Assembly: GCA_945861725.1 (NCBI GenBank) | Contig: CAMAVJ010000002.1 | Location: 1 to 64,000 of the forward strand | Direction: 5' to 3' | Source of the DNA: Rickettsia typhi | GTDB taxonomy: Bacteria > Pseudomonadota > Alphaproteobacteria > Rickettsiales > Deianiraeaceae | Length of the DNA stretch: 64,000 nucleotides | Shown here: piece after piece, positions 1 through 10,365 of the stretch | Layout of the letters: every line of letters begins with the position of its first letter | Position numbering within the stretch: the first letter of the stretch is position 1 | Made by a program: the position numbers and the translations under genes | Notes under the pieces: generated by a model | Databases searched by the model: none | Seen by the model: only the letters and a program-made list of their open reading frames with translations | What the model was told of the DNA's origin: nothing

Positions 1-60
1 GGGAACCTTAATGTTTCCGATACTTTTGGCATATTTGGCAGGTTTTCAAGACAACTGTAA
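1..60 (+). CDS. 3' end of an unidentified CDS (partial, ...GNLNVSDTFGIFGRFSRQL*)
   Basis: Frame 1 is open from the window edge to TAA at 58-60, followed at once by a terminator-like palindrome. Confidence 0.4.
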   Translation, partial: GNLNVSDTFGIFGRFSRQL

Positions 61-64
61 TCGT

Positions 65-121
65 AAATAAAAAAAAATAGTTTGTTACATCGCAGTATAA
101 CACACTATTTTTTTTTATTTT
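65..121. repeat. Dispersed palindromic repeat, copy A (bidirectional terminator-like)
   Basis: AAATAAAAAAAAATAGTTTGTTA-CATCGCAGTA-TAACACACTATTTTTTTTTATTTTT. Inverted arms are flanked by A-run and T-run, between convergent gene ends. Related to copies at ~28980 and ~53101. Confidence 0.7.
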
Positions 122-126
122 TAGAG

Positions 127-810
127 TTATGTCGTTTTTGCAAGAACAAATCCACATCCAAGAATTGCTGCGGTTTCCGCTCTTAAAATATTGTTTGAAA
201 GATTAAGTTTTGTACAAATTTCATCAAGAAATATGAGTTCTTGGATCGTAAATCCCCCTTCAGGTCCTGAAATTATATAAATATCATCGTAATTTTGGTT
301 TACAAGTGTGTCATCGTTGGAAAACTGACTTAGAAGGATTAATTTGGCAGTTTTCTTGATTTTTGTAAGTTCTTCAATTGTAATTTCTGGCAAAAATTCA
401 GGAATATCAAGCCTTCCGCATTGCTCACTGGCTTCAATTGCAATTTTTTGTAATCTTTCAATGTTGAGGTTTTTCTCGACGGTTCTTGTGCTAACCATTG
501 GAATAAATCCATAAACGCCAATTTCAGTGCATTTTTGAACAATAAGTTCGGCATTTTTTTGCTTGATTTTTGCAAATACGCAGAAAACTTTCCTTTTATT
601 TTCTAAAAATTCACGCAACTTTCGCACTATTTTTACAGTAAGAAATCGCCTTTCAATGGCAGTAATTTTACATAGAAATTCCCCATCGTTTTTATTAAAA
701 AGATGAATTTCTTCGTCAACATTAACACGCATTACTTTTTGTAAGTAGACAAATTGTTCGCCATCAATTAAAAGTTCGTTTGTAATATTGGGTTTATAAA
801 TGCGTATCAT
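127..810 (-). CDS. rsmE: 16S rRNA (uracil1498-N3)-methyltransferase
   Basis: ORF; RsmE hallmarks GPEGGFTIQE and LRAETAAILG. Confidence 0.9.
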   Translation of the reverse strand: MIRIYKPNITNELLIDGEQFVYLQKVMRVNVDEEIHLFNKNDGEFLCKITAIERRFLTVKIVRKLREFLENKRKVFCVFAKIKQKNAELIVQKCTEIGVYGFIPMVSTRTVEKNLNIERLQKIAIEASEQCGRLDIPEFLPEITIEELTKIKKTAKLILLSQFSNDDTLVNQNYDDIYIISGPEGGFTIQELIFLDEICTKLNLSNNILRAETAAILGCGFVLAKTT

Positions 811-1343
811 CGAGATGATAAAGATAAAACTTTATTTATAAAAGTTTCTTCTTGGATCGCATTTTTTATTGTTTGTGTTAAACAGTGGATTTTTAATTTC
901 CGCCCGTCAACACTAATAACGCTTGTTCCTGGGGTTAATGTAATTGAAAAAGTGACGATAAGCATTTTGTGATTCGATATTCCGCTTGGTAATGTCACTT
1001 CAATTATTTCATCTTGAAATGGTTCAAATTTTAATATACTACGCAAAACATGCATTGTGCTAAGAAATATTTCTTTTGCCATAAATGCAAGGTATCTATA
1101 AAATAGTTTCTTGAAAAAAAAATCCATTGTAATGCTTTCAAGCATTTTTCTAGAAAGATTTTTTTTCGTCATTGCGAGAATTAACACCGAAGATGTGGTA
1201 GATAGAAATATTCCAATGAATATATTTGATATTCTAAAATTTGGTGAAAGTAAAAACCAAATAATAAGTATTACGAAAAATAGCCTGGAAAAGCTTTTGA
1301 AATGTTGTTTCTTAAATTTTTTTTCATTAAACAAATTTAACAC
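807..1343 (-). CDS. mnhE: Na+/H+ antiporter subunit E (MnhE/MrpE family)
   Basis: 178 aa, N-terminal TM segments, 'TLTPGTSVISVDGRKLKIHCL' typical of MnhE; 4-nt overlap with rsmE. Confidence 0.8.
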   Translation of the reverse strand: MLNLFNEKKFKKQHFKSFSRLFFVILIIWFLLSPNFRISNIFIGIFLSTTSSVLILAMTKKNLSRKMLESITMDFFFKKLFYRYLAFMAKEIFLSTMHVLRSILKFEPFQDEIIEVTLPSGISNHKMLIVTFSITLTPGTSVISVDGRKLKIHCLTQTIKNAIQEETFINKVLSLSSR

Positions 1344-1401
1344 TTGATTTATTCTAAATAGTACTTATTCACGGTATAATGCGTGATTATATGAAGCTTT
1401 T

Positions 1402-2718
1402 ATGAAAGCAAGAATTTTGTCAATACTTTTACTGCTATTTTTTGGAAATTTCTTTCAAAATTTTGCATTTGCTGAAACAATTGACGCGAAGGTTAACTTT
1501 GCCAAAAAAGAGACAATCGCACTTTTAACAACCAACTCCAAAAGTGATTTTCATGAATACATTGAATACAATCTTGAATGGATGTTTCAAAGGGCACCAT
1601 ACCTTTCCCTTAAAAAAATTGAAAGTAATTATGGTATAAACAGGGTATCCGAGGGTTTTTCTCCAAACTTTGAAATGATGGAGGAAAAGAAGTACAGCTA
1701 CTTAATAAATTATAACCTTGAGCGAAGCGGTGATAACCTTACAATTTCGTACACTGTTTACGATGGACTCTTTCAAAACAGCATTTTAACCAACACATAC
1801 ACAGCCTCCGTGCGTGATATCCAAAAGCTTATGGCAAATGTTGCTCATAATATTTTCACGCGAATTACTGGTGAATTTGGTTTTTTTATTGGTAAGGCTT
1901 TTTACACAGAGCGTTCAAAAAATACTGGTTTTCAAGTAGTGTATTCACAAGGAATTAATCAAAATAAAACGCAGTATACCAATGAAAACACAATGACAAC
2001 CTCCCCGACATATTGCGATGGTGGAAGGAAAATTTATGTTTCAGAGCGTCAGAAATACACAATGGGAATTAATGAAATCGATATAAAAAATGGAACGAAA
2101 GGTTTTGTGAAGGGTTTGAAGGATGCCAGTCTTTCTTCTCCGGAAATTGCCAGTGATTGCTCCAAATTGTTATTCGTTGCATCTGAAGGTGGTGGCTCAA
2201 GTATATATCTTCATAATCTAAAAACAAAAGTTACAACGCAAGCTTTAAAAGATGGAGCTCTCAATACTCGACCAATTTTTAGCAATAAAAACCCGAATAT
2301 GATATACTATATATCAAATAAAGTTGGTTCAACGAAGATTTTTAAAAAATACCTATCAAGCCAATCTGGGACGATGGTTTCTCGCGGCCTTGGTGGATAT
2401 ATATATCATTCGCTTTCCCCAGATGAAACAAAAATTGCATTTGTAAAGGTTTTTGGTGGAAAGTTTTTTCTTGGAACAATGAAGGCTGATGGATCAAATG
2501 AAACACTTTTAAAAGAAGGGTATATTATCGAGGCTCCATCGTGGACGCCTTCTGGCACGAATATTATTGCATCATTTCAATTGGATAAATCTGGTATAAG
2601 GAAAATTTACTCAGTTTCAACAATTACTGGCTTTGCCTATGCTTTAAAAATATCTCAAGGCAATATTGTTCAAGCAAATTGGCTTGTTGATTCAAATGAC
2701 TACATTACCAATAACTAA
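1402..2718 (+). CDS. tolB: Tol-Pal system beta-propeller protein TolB
   Basis: Signal peptide, TolB N-domain and C-terminal WD40/PD40 repeats (LSPDETKIAFV..., APSWTPSGTNIIAS). Confidence 0.88.
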   Translation: MKARILSILLLLFFGNFFQNFAFAETIDAKVNFAKKETIALLTTNSKSDFHEYIEYNLEWMFQRAPYLSLKKIESNYGINRVSEGFSPNFEMMEEKKYSYLINYNLERSGDNLTISYTVYDGLFQNSILTNTYTASVRDIQKLMANVAHNIFTRITGEFGFFIGKAFYTERSKNTGFQVVYSQGINQNKTQYTNENTMTTSPTYCDGGRKIYVSERQKYTMGINEIDIKNGTKGFVKGLKDASLSSPEIASDCSKLLFVASEGGGSSIYLHNLKTKVTTQALKDGALNTRPIFSNKNPNMIYYISNKVGSTKIFKKYLSSQSGTMVSRGLGGYIYHSLSPDETKIAFVKVFGGKFFLGTMKADGSNETLLKEGYIIEAPSWTPSGTNIIASFQLDKSGIRKIYSVSTITGFAYALKISQGNIVQANWLVDSNDYITNN

Positions 2719-2742
2719 AAGAAATTAATCAGTGAAAAACTA

Positions 2743-3501
2743 ATGACAAACGGCGACATCCTTCTTACTGCGAAAATTATTTCCTATATATTTATGTTTT
2801 TTTCAAGCCTTTGGTTTGGAAATTTCATCACATCGTTTTATTTTCGAATTCCACGCGGAATTTCTTTAAATGGTAAAACGCATCCGCCAATGTGTAGTAA
2901 TTGCGGTGTAAAATTAAAATATCCAGATTACGGTCCTTTGTATTACTACCTTTTTCGTGGAAAATCTTGTAAAGTTTGCGGTGCACTAATTCCAAAGGAA
3001 TACTTCTTTATTGAACTTTTTACGGCAATCACTGCCTTAATTACATTCCTAATGCACGGATTGAATGATAAATCTTGTTTTATGATTTTCGTAATTCTTT
3101 CACTAATTCTTGCAATGTTGATTAACATGAAACATGGGAAAATTCCTGAAAAATCATTGTGGATTTCAACAGTTGCAATTCTTTGTTACGATATGTTTAG
3201 TCTGAAGTATGAAGCGGATATTTTATACCTAATTATAATAAATGCTTCAATTGGGTTTTTTGCCGCTGGAATTTTTTCAAAACTCGTTAAAACGAAGTAT
3301 GAAGGGTATATTCCAATGATAGCTCTTCTTGGAACGCTTCATTCTCCGATTGTTTCTGCGTGTCTTTTTGGTGGAACATTTATTGCAATCTTTGTTTTAA
3401 AAAATAAAGTTCAGGTAAAACATTTTATGACGTTCCTTCTGTTTGCTTCAATTGTTACGGTCATTTCAAATGTATCATTTCCTTTGTTAGAACTTGTATG
3501 A
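2743..3501 (+). CDS. Prepilin peptidase-like (A24 / PilD family) protein
   Basis: Hydrophobic multi-TM protein with CSNCG...CKVCG zinc-type motif and N-terminal 'GNFITSFYFRIPRG'. Confidence 0.75.
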   Translation: MTNGDILLTAKIISYIFMFFSSLWFGNFITSFYFRIPRGISLNGKTHPPMCSNCGVKLKYPDYGPLYYYLFRGKSCKVCGALIPKEYFFIELFTAITALITFLMHGLNDKSCFMIFVILSLILAMLINMKHGKIPEKSLWISTVAILCYDMFSLKYEADILYLIIINASIGFFAAGIFSKLVKTKYEGYIPMIALLGTLHSPIVSACLFGGTFIAIFVLKNKVQVKHFMTFLLFASIVTVISNVSFPLLELV

Positions 3502-4391
3502 GACTTGATATTTTTGCATCGCAAAAGCTTGAATTTTCAAGAGAAAAGACCAAGAAGCTTATTTTAAATGGAAAAATTCTTGTTAATGGGAATGTCCAAT
3601 CTGTTCCAAAATTTGAAGTAAATGATGGAGATGAAATTCTTTGCACTCAGAAATTTATTGAAATTTCTAATGAAATTAAGCCAAATTATGATATTTCACT
3701 AAACATCGTTTTTGAAGATGAGCATATTTTGGTGATTAATAAGCAAAAAGGCTTAATTGTTCACGAAGGTGCTTCTGAAAATTTTAATACAGTGGTGAAT
3801 GCTCTTGTTGCAAGATTTGGTGAGGAGTTTCTTTCAATTGGTTCGCAGTTTCGTCCGGGGATAGTCCATCGTCTCGATAAGGATACAACTGGGTTAATGG
3901 TTATTGCAAAAACACAGGCAGCATTCGATGTTCTGACAAAAACAATTCAAAACAGGGATTTCACACGCAAATATCTTGCTGTTTGCCACGGATTACCACG
4001 CCTTCAAGCGGGTATGATTAAGGTGAATATCGGTATTGATCAAAATGATAGAACTAAACGCAAAGCCGTGCAATTTAGTGGGCAAGAAGCTGTTACTCAT
4101 TATCGACTTCTTGATTCGCGAAATGGTTTTTCATTGATAGAATGCAAGCTTGAAACTGGTAGGACGCACCAAATTCGAGTACATATGTCTTATATCGGAA
4201 ATCATATAGTTGGAGATCAAACATATAATCCACGCCACCAAACAAAGGAGCTTTTACCATTTTCATCACAACTTTTGCACGCGTATCATCTTGAATTTAA
4301 ACATCCAATCACGCAGGTAAAACTTTCCTTTATTGAAAAGAAGGACTTTATGGAGACAATAGATTTTTTTAACTTTATTCCAGTATTTTGA
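3498..4391 (+). CDS. rluD: RluA/RluD-family 23S rRNA pseudouridine synthase
   Basis: S4 domain and GIVHRLDKDTTGLMVIAKT catalytic motif. Confidence 0.9.
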   Translation: MRLDIFASQKLEFSREKTKKLILNGKILVNGNVQSVPKFEVNDGDEILCTQKFIEISNEIKPNYDISLNIVFEDEHILVINKQKGLIVHEGASENFNTVVNALVARFGEEFLSIGSQFRPGIVHRLDKDTTGLMVIAKTQAAFDVLTKTIQNRDFTRKYLAVCHGLPRLQAGMIKVNIGIDQNDRTKRKAVQFSGQEAVTHYRLLDSRNGFSLIECKLETGRTHQIRVHMSYIGNHIVGDQTYNPRHQTKELLPFSSQLLHAYHLEFKHPITQVKLSFIEKKDFMETIDFFNFIPVF

Positions 4392-4395
4392 ACGA

Positions 4396-5061
4396 ATGTT
4401 AATAAAATATTTTTTTCTATTGCTCTCATTTTTTATATATACAACTTCCTTTAATACCGCATTTGCAGGGCAAACTCCCGAAGAAACACTCCTTATGATG
4501 GAAAAAATTACGCCGAGTTTTCAAACGGAAAAGCTTTATGGTGCAATGGAAATGGCACCAGAAAATCCAACAAACAACTTGCGTCGAGCCTCTGGCAGTA
4601 CATTTTTCGCAAAAGGCGTTCCATTATTAATCGAAGGCAGAATATTTGACATTGCAGGAAAGCCAATTTCAAATGTTCGCGTTAAAGTTGTGCAAGCAAA
4701 CCATTTTGGCTCATATAACTTCTTACTTGATGCAGACAGTGCAGTTTACGACCCACACTTTATGTCCTCTGGAACTTCTGTCACGAATAACCTTGGTGAA
4801 TATTCATTTTTAACAATAATGCCTGGGTATTATAAAAATCGTGCTCCTCATTTACATATTACGATTTCATACAAAGATTTTGAGTTTGAAACGGAGATGT
4901 TCTTTTCAAATCACCCACGCAATGAAGGTGATGAAAAATATCTTGCACTTTCAAAGAAACAAAGGACGGCAGTTACTGGCGTAGTTTATTACAAGGATGA
5001 AAAAAATTTTCACATTGGAATGAAGGCGATGTTTGATATGTATGTGAATTATAATCTGTGA
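4396..5061 (+). CDS. Exported intradiol ring-cleavage dioxygenase-like protein
   Basis: Signal peptide; 'VPLLIEGRIFDIAGKPISNVRVKVVQAN' and 'YKNRAPHLHITI' resemble the intradiol dioxygenase beta-sandwich and its R-P-H-x-H iron-ligand region. Confidence 0.7.
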   Translation: MLIKYFFLLLSFFIYTTSFNTAFAGQTPEETLLMMEKITPSFQTEKLYGAMEMAPENPTNNLRRASGSTFFAKGVPLLIEGRIFDIAGKPISNVRVKVVQANHFGSYNFLLDADSAVYDPHFMSSGTSVTNNLGEYSFLTIMPGYYKNRAPHLHITISYKDFEFETEMFFSNHPRNEGDEKYLALSKKQRTAVTGVVYYKDEKNFHIGMKAMFDMYVNYNL

Positions 5062-5071
5062 TTAAAGTTAT

Positions 5072-5962
5072 TTAATCAATTTTTGGATTATAAAGATTGT
5101 GTGAATGTTTTTCGATTATACTGGCAAAAAGTGTGTATTTAGTGTATCTATTATGCTTTGGATATTTTTTATCCTTCTCAAGCCGTTTAATTATATAAGT
5201 GTAGTTTAAATATCTTCCATAGAAGGCTTGTGGCAGAAGTCCTAATGTTTTAGAAAGTAATCGTAGTAAAAAATGTGGAAGTTTTATTACTTTTTTGCTG
5301 CCGATGTACCGTGCAATAACCTCAATGATGTCAGAAATTGTGAATGACTCACCTGAAAGATATATGTCTTTTGATTGAATTGATCCATTGATGACATTCA
5401 TAATATAGTTGTGGATGTCGATCGAGTTTGTGATAGCGATTGTTGATTTTAGAATTTTTTTTGATGTAAAAATTGTGCGTGCGTTCATCATAGAAAGAAG
5501 AAGGCGGCTGTTTGCATCAATTAAAAAAGCATACTTTGCATAAAATATTTCTGGATTGAGTTTTAGCATCGCACTTTCGGCTTCCTGAATGCGAACAATG
5601 TCGTCAGATTCATTTAAAATATTTGAGAGATAAATAACTTTTTTCCCAAGATTTAAAGTTGTTTCAGCAAGTTGGTGGGCAAAATTTCCAAATACTGAAC
5701 TTTGTGCATACGAATGAAAATCACCGTATTTTAGTGTATTGATAATAATATCGTGTTTCGAAATTTCGTGCTTCCAGTTGTAATAATTGGCAACATTCAT
5801 TACTGAAACGCTTAATTGTAATGGCAGGGTGTTGATAAAGATGGTTTTGTCTCGCAGTGGTTTAACGGAAAAAACGTGAACATTACAGTGTTTTGAAACG
5901 AAAAACTGTATAAGTTCCTTTGAAAATTGAGACTCATTTGCAAAGATTAAAATGTTTTTCAT
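5072..5962 (-). CDS. NAD(P)-binding SDR-type protein, NDUFA9-like (complex I associated)
   Basis: N-terminal MKNILIFANESQFSKELIQFFVSKHCNVHVFSV (degenerate Rossmann), SDR-like body. Start placed at the internal MKNIL Met just after ppdK. Confidence 0.6.
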   Translation of the reverse strand: MKNILIFANESQFSKELIQFFVSKHCNVHVFSVKPLRDKTIFINTLPLQLSVSVMNVANYYNWKHEISKHDIIINTLKYGDFHSYAQSSVFGNFAHQLAETTLNLGKKVIYLSNILNESDDIVRIQEAESAMLKLNPEIFYAKYAFLIDANSRLLLSMMNARTIFTSKKILKSTIAITNSIDIHNYIMNVINGSIQSKDIYLSGESFTISDIIEVIARYIGSKKVIKLPHFLLRLLSKTLGLLPQAFYGRYLNYTYIIKRLEKDKKYPKHNRYTKYTLFASIIEKHSHNLYNPKID

Positions 5963-5964
5963 AG

Positions 5965-8607
5965 TTATTTTTTTAATTCGGCAATTGCACTTGCAAGTCT
6001 TGCGATTGGAATTCTGTAAGGTGAGCAAGAAATGTAATCCATATTTATTGATGCAAAGAATTCAATGGATTTTGGGTCACCTCCGTGTTCGCCACAAACT
6101 CCACATTTAAGGTTTGGCTTAATTTTTCGTCCGTTTTCCATTGCAATTTTTACCAAAGAACCAACGCCGTCAACATCAATGCTGATAAATGGATCTGTGG
6201 CAATTATTCCTTTTTCTTCATATGAAACCATGAATGACGATGAATCGTCGCGTGAAATTCCAAGTGTTGTTTGTGTTAAATCATTCGTGCCAAAGCTGAA
6301 GTAATTTGCATGCTGTGCAATTGAGCTTGCACACAAAGCTGCCCGCGGGATTTCGATCATTGTGCCCACTTCGTATTCAACTTCGGTGTAATTTTGTGAC
6401 ACTTCGGAGATAATCTTGTAAAGCTCGATGATTTCTTTTTCGTGAATAATCAATGGAAGCATTATTTCTATTATAGGTTTCACGCCATTTTGTTTGGAAA
6501 TTCGTGCTGCTTCGAAAATTGCGACAATTTGCATTTTATAAAGCTCCGGAAAGGTAATTCCAAGGCGGCAACCTCTGTGACCAAGCATTGGATTTGCTTC
6601 ATGTAGTGAGTGAATGCGTTGGTTGACTGTGTCGATATCCATTTTTAGTGCCACTGCAAGTTCGGAGATTTCCTCTAATTTTGTTGGTAAAAATTCGTGG
6701 AGTGGGGGATCAAGAAGGCGAATATTGATTGGAAGTCCATCCATTACTTTAAAAAGATCGATGAAATCTTGTTTTTGGAATGGTAGGAGTTCTTGAATTG
6801 CTTCATTTTTTTTCTTGTCGTCTTTTTCTAAAATTACTTTGCGGAATTGGAAAATTCTGTCTTTGCCAAAAAACATATGTTCAGTTCGGCAAAGCCCAAT
6901 TCCTTCTGCACCAAATTTTCTTGCGACTTCTGCATCATGAACTGTTTCTGCATTTGCACGAATTTTCATTTTGCGAATTTCATCTGACCATTGCATGATT
7001 GTTTTGAATTCGTCGGAAATTTCAGGGTCTTGAGTTGGAATTTTCCCAAGGAAAATTTCGCCAGTGGAACCGTCAATCGTGATTGTTTCGCCTTGGTTTA
7101 TTTCAATATTGCCAATTGTTATTGAATGTTTATTCACCTTTAAAGTTTTTGTACCTGTTATGCAAGTTTTCCCCATTCCACGAGCCACAACTGCCGCGTG
7201 CGATGTCATTCCGCCGCGTGCTGTTAAAATTCCTTCAGAAATATTCATTCCTTCGATATCCTCTGGTGATGTTTCGTTTCGCACTAAAATGACTTGTTGT
7301 CCTTGTTTGACGCATTCAAGTGCATATTGACAAGAAAGTGCAATAATTCCTGAAGCTGCTCCTGGTGAGGCTGGAAGTCCTTTTGCTATTGGTTTTTCAT
7401 TGACGATTTTAAGAGCTTTATGGAGGAGTTTATCTAGGGATGTTGGATCAATTTTTTGCAATGCTTCTGCTTTTGATAGTTTTCCTTCTGAAACTAAATC
7501 AACAGCGATTTTTATTGCTGCTTGGGCGGTTCTTTTACCATTTCGTGTTTGTAGAATCCATAATTTCTTTTCTTGAATTGTGAATTCGATATCTTGCATA
7601 TCGCGGTAATGTTGTTCGAGTTTTTGATATATTGCAACGAATTCTGTATAAACTATTGGCATCGTTTCTTCGAGTGACAAAAATTCCTTGTTTTCTTCGC
7701 GTTTTCCAGCAATGTTAATTGAATATGGAGTGCGAATTCCGGCTACGACATCCTCCCCTTGAGCATTAAGCAAATATTCACCATAAATGACATTTTCACC
7801 AGTTGAAGGGTTTCGAGTGAATGCAACGCCCGTTCCAGAGGTTTCACCAAGGTTGCCAAAAACCATTGCTTGAATTGTCACGGCTGTTCCAAGAGATTGT
7901 GGAATATTGTTGAGTTTGCGGTAATAAATCGCGCGTTTGTTCATCCATGATTGAAATACGGAGTTAATTGCTCCGATTAACTGGATTTTGACATCCTGAG
8001 GAAAGGCAATTTTTGCTTTTGTTTCAACAAGTTTCTTATATTTTGCAATAACTTCTTCAAGAAGAGTTTCAGTGAAATTTGCATCATTTGTAATATCGTG
8101 TTCAAGTTTAATGTCGTCCAGCACCGTTTCAAAGTTGTGGTGATCTACATTTAAAACGACATTTGAATACATTTGAATAAATCTGCGGTAGCAATCGAGT
8201 GCGAATTTTCTGTTACCAGATTTTCTTGCAAGCCCTTCAACCGATTTATCATTTAAACCAAGATTAAGTATTGTGTCCATCATTCCAGGCATGGAAACTG
8301 GTGCTCCTGAGCGAACTGAAACAAGAAGGGGATTATTCTCATCGCCAAATTTAATGTGTCCGATGGAATTTTCTATGTGATTAATTGCAGAATCAATTTC
8401 ATTTTGAAGTTCATTTGAAAGATTTTCGCCGTTTTCGTAAAAAGCGTGGCATTGTTCCGTTGGAACGATGAATCCTGGCGGAACAGGGATACCAATATTT
8501 GACATTTCACAAAGGTTTGCACCTTTGCCACCAAGAATTAGCTTATCATATTTTGTAACGCTAGCGGATTTTCCACCAAAATAATAAACCACTGAATTAA
8601 TAGCCAT
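5965..8607 (-). CDS. ppdK: Pyruvate, phosphate dikinase
   Basis: 880 aa; GGKGANLCEM, GGMTSHAAVVARGMGK phospho-His motif, GTNDLTQTTLG and CGEHGGDP motifs. Confidence 0.96.
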   Translation of the reverse strand: MAINSVVYYFGGKSASVTKYDKLILGGKGANLCEMSNIGIPVPPGFIVPTEQCHAFYENGENLSNELQNEIDSAINHIENSIGHIKFGDENNPLLVSVRSGAPVSMPGMMDTILNLGLNDKSVEGLARKSGNRKFALDCYRRFIQMYSNVVLNVDHHNFETVLDDIKLEHDITNDANFTETLLEEVIAKYKKLVETKAKIAFPQDVKIQLIGAINSVFQSWMNKRAIYYRKLNNIPQSLGTAVTIQAMVFGNLGETSGTGVAFTRNPSTGENVIYGEYLLNAQGEDVVAGIRTPYSINIAGKREENKEFLSLEETMPIVYTEFVAIYQKLEQHYRDMQDIEFTIQEKKLWILQTRNGKRTAQAAIKIAVDLVSEGKLSKAEALQKIDPTSLDKLLHKALKIVNEKPIAKGLPASPGAASGIIALSCQYALECVKQGQQVILVRNETSPEDIEGMNISEGILTARGGMTSHAAVVARGMGKTCITGTKTLKVNKHSITIGNIEINQGETITIDGSTGEIFLGKIPTQDPEISDEFKTIMQWSDEIRKMKIRANAETVHDAEVARKFGAEGIGLCRTEHMFFGKDRIFQFRKVILEKDDKKKNEAIQELLPFQKQDFIDLFKVMDGLPINIRLLDPPLHEFLPTKLEEISELAVALKMDIDTVNQRIHSLHEANPMLGHRGCRLGITFPELYKMQIVAIFEAARISKQNGVKPIIEIMLPLIIHEKEIIELYKIISEVSQNYTEVEYEVGTMIEIPRAALCASSIAQHANYFSFGTNDLTQTTLGISRDDSSSFMVSYEEKGIIATDPFISIDVDGVGSLVKIAMENGRKIKPNLKCGVCGEHGGDPKSIEFFASINMDYISCSPYRIPIARLASAIAELKK

Positions 8608-8673
8608 TTAGGACAAAAGAATTTGGTTCTGTCCTAAATAACAAATAATAACAGTCAAGAAGTTTTTGAAAAG

Positions 8674-8952
8674 TTATTCAACTCCAAGTGTCGCTGTTGA
8701 TTTTGTTGTATATTTTGCGTCTGTGATTTTTAAAGTAAGATCCGCCTCGCATGTTCTTTTTTCATCGGTTGAACCTGTGCTATCGATTGAAGACATTTTG
8801 ATGGAGACTTTATCAGTTTTAAAATCCTTAGTAATTGTGTTTTTTATATTTTCAATTAACGCTTTTTTGATAGCAGAATCGTCACATTTTGGCGTTCCGG
8901 AAGAACAAGCTGAAACAAGTGTAATTGCGAAAATAAGGTAATATTTTTTCAT
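8674..8952 (-). CDS. Small lipoprotein of unknown function
   Basis: MKKYYLIFAITLVSACSSG lipobox; 92 aa. Internal start preferred over the 9003 start, which would overlap sucB. Confidence 0.6.
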   Translation of the reverse strand: MKKYYLIFAITLVSACSSGTPKCDDSAIKKALIENIKNTITKDFKTDKVSIKMSSIDSTGSTDEKRTCEADLTLKITDAKYTTKSTATLGVE

Positions 8953-8968
8953 ATTTATATAAGTTAAA

Positions 8969-10156
8969 TTAAATTCCAAGAATGAGTCTTGATGGGTCTT
9001 CAAGCATTTGTTTTACGCGAATCAAGAATGTTACAGCTTCTTTGCCATCAATAATTCGGTGATCGTAAGAAAGTGCAAGGTACATCATTGGGCGAATGAC
9101 GATTTGGTCTCCAATCACAACGGGACGCTTTTGAATTGTGTGCATTCCTAAAATTGCGGATTGTGGAGGGTTAATGATTGGCGTTGAAAGTAGGGATCCG
9201 TAGACACCGCCGTTAGAAATGGTAAATGTTCCACCTTTCATATCTTCAAGCGTAATTTGACCATCGCGTGCTTTAATTCCGTAATCATAAACTGCTTTTT
9301 CAAGTTCGAAAATTGACATTTTATCGGCGTCTTTAACAACGGGAACTACTAATCCGTTTTCAGTTCCAACTGCAACACCAATATCGCAGTAATTCTTGTA
9401 GACAATTGTATCGCCTTTTATTTCAGCATTGACGGCAGGGATTTCTTTTAATGCAACAACACAAGCTTTTATAAAAAAGGACATAAAACCAACTTTCATT
9501 CCGTAGCGTTTTTGGAAGTCGTCTTGGTATTGTGAGCGGAGTTTCATCACATTTGACATATCAACTTCGTTGAATGTTGTAAGAATTGCCGCAGTATTTT
9601 GCGACTCTTTTAAGCGTTTTGCAACGGTTTGACGGAGCTTTGTCATACGAACTACTTCATCTTTACGGTCGGAAACTTGTACCTGAGAAGAAACTTGTGT
9701 TTGTGAAGTAGTTGGATTTTCCAAGTGGGAAAGAGCATCTCCTTTTGTTATTCTTCCATCCTTTCCAGTGCCGGAAATTTCACTTGGGTTTATGTTATTT
9801 TCGTGCACGATTCTATTTACCGAAGGTGCAAGGTTTAATGATTGTGTGGTATTACTAGAATTATTTTGAGTTGCTGTAGCAGATTGTGCAGGTGTTGATG
9901 AAGCTGAAATGTCTGATAAAACCCCTTCGTTAATTTGCCCAATTATTTGACCAACTGTGACGGTATCACCCTCTTTAATATTTAGAAGTTCAATTGTGCC
10001 ATTGCATGGTGCATTGATCTCAAGTGTCACCTTGTCAGTTTCAAGTTCAATAAGGAGTTCATCTGTTTTAACTGAAGAGCCAACTTTTTTCACAATTGAA
10101 GCAATTGTTGCTTCGGAAATTGATTCACCAAGTGGTGGAACTTTGATTTCGACCAT
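8969..10156 (-). CDS. sucB: Dihydrolipoamide succinyltransferase (2-oxoglutarate dehydrogenase E2)
   Basis: Lipoyl domain ([14 protein letters not shown]), E3-binding domain, catalytic domain ending [14 protein letters not shown]. Confidence 0.95.
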   Translation of the reverse strand: MVEIKVPPLGESISEATIASIVKKVGSSVKTDELLIELETDKVTLEINAPCNGTIELLNIKEGDTVTVGQIIGQINEGVLSDISASSTPAQSATATQNNSSNTTQSLNLAPSVNRIVHENNINPSEISGTGKDGRITKGDALSHLENPTTSQTQVSSQVQVSDRKDEVVRMTKLRQTVAKRLKESQNTAAILTTFNEVDMSNVMKLRSQYQDDFQKRYGMKVGFMSFFIKACVVALKEIPAVNAEIKGDTIVYKNYCDIGVAVGTENGLVVPVVKDADKMSIFELEKAVYDYGIKARDGQITLEDMKGGTFTISNGGVYGSLLSTPIINPPQSAILGMHTIQKRPVVIGDQIVIRPMMYLALSYDHRIIDGKEAVTFLIRVKQMLEDPSRLILGI

Positions 10157-10228
10157 TTTTTAAGAAAAAGATTTATAAAGGAGCAATATTTACGAAAGAT
10201 TATATGTCAAGATTTTTTTAAACAAGGC

Positions 10229-10257
10229 TTGACATATCAATTTCTTTTAAATATAAT
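10229..10257 (+). promoter_or_regulatory. Sigma70-type promoter for ssrA
   Basis: Exact consensus TTGACA (10229-10234), 17-nt spacer, TATAAT (10252-10257), just upstream of the tmRNA acceptor piece. Confidence 0.85.
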
Positions 10258-10261
10258 CATT

Positions 10262-10345
10262 GCGGTAAAGCAATTTATCTATGGTAATAAGACCGTTATA
10301 CGGGGAAATTTATGGACTCGGGTGCGAATCCCGACGCCTCCACCA
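10262..10345 (+). ncRNA. ssrA: tmRNA acceptor piece (permuted two-piece ssrA)
   Basis: T-arm TCGGG-TGCGAAT-CCCGA followed by CGCCTCC-A-CCA. The CGCCTCC strand pairs with GGGGGCG of the coding piece (7 bp including G3.U70, the alanine identity wobble). 5' end approximate. Confidence 0.88.
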
Positions 10346-10365
10346 TCTTTTAAATTCGTTAATAT

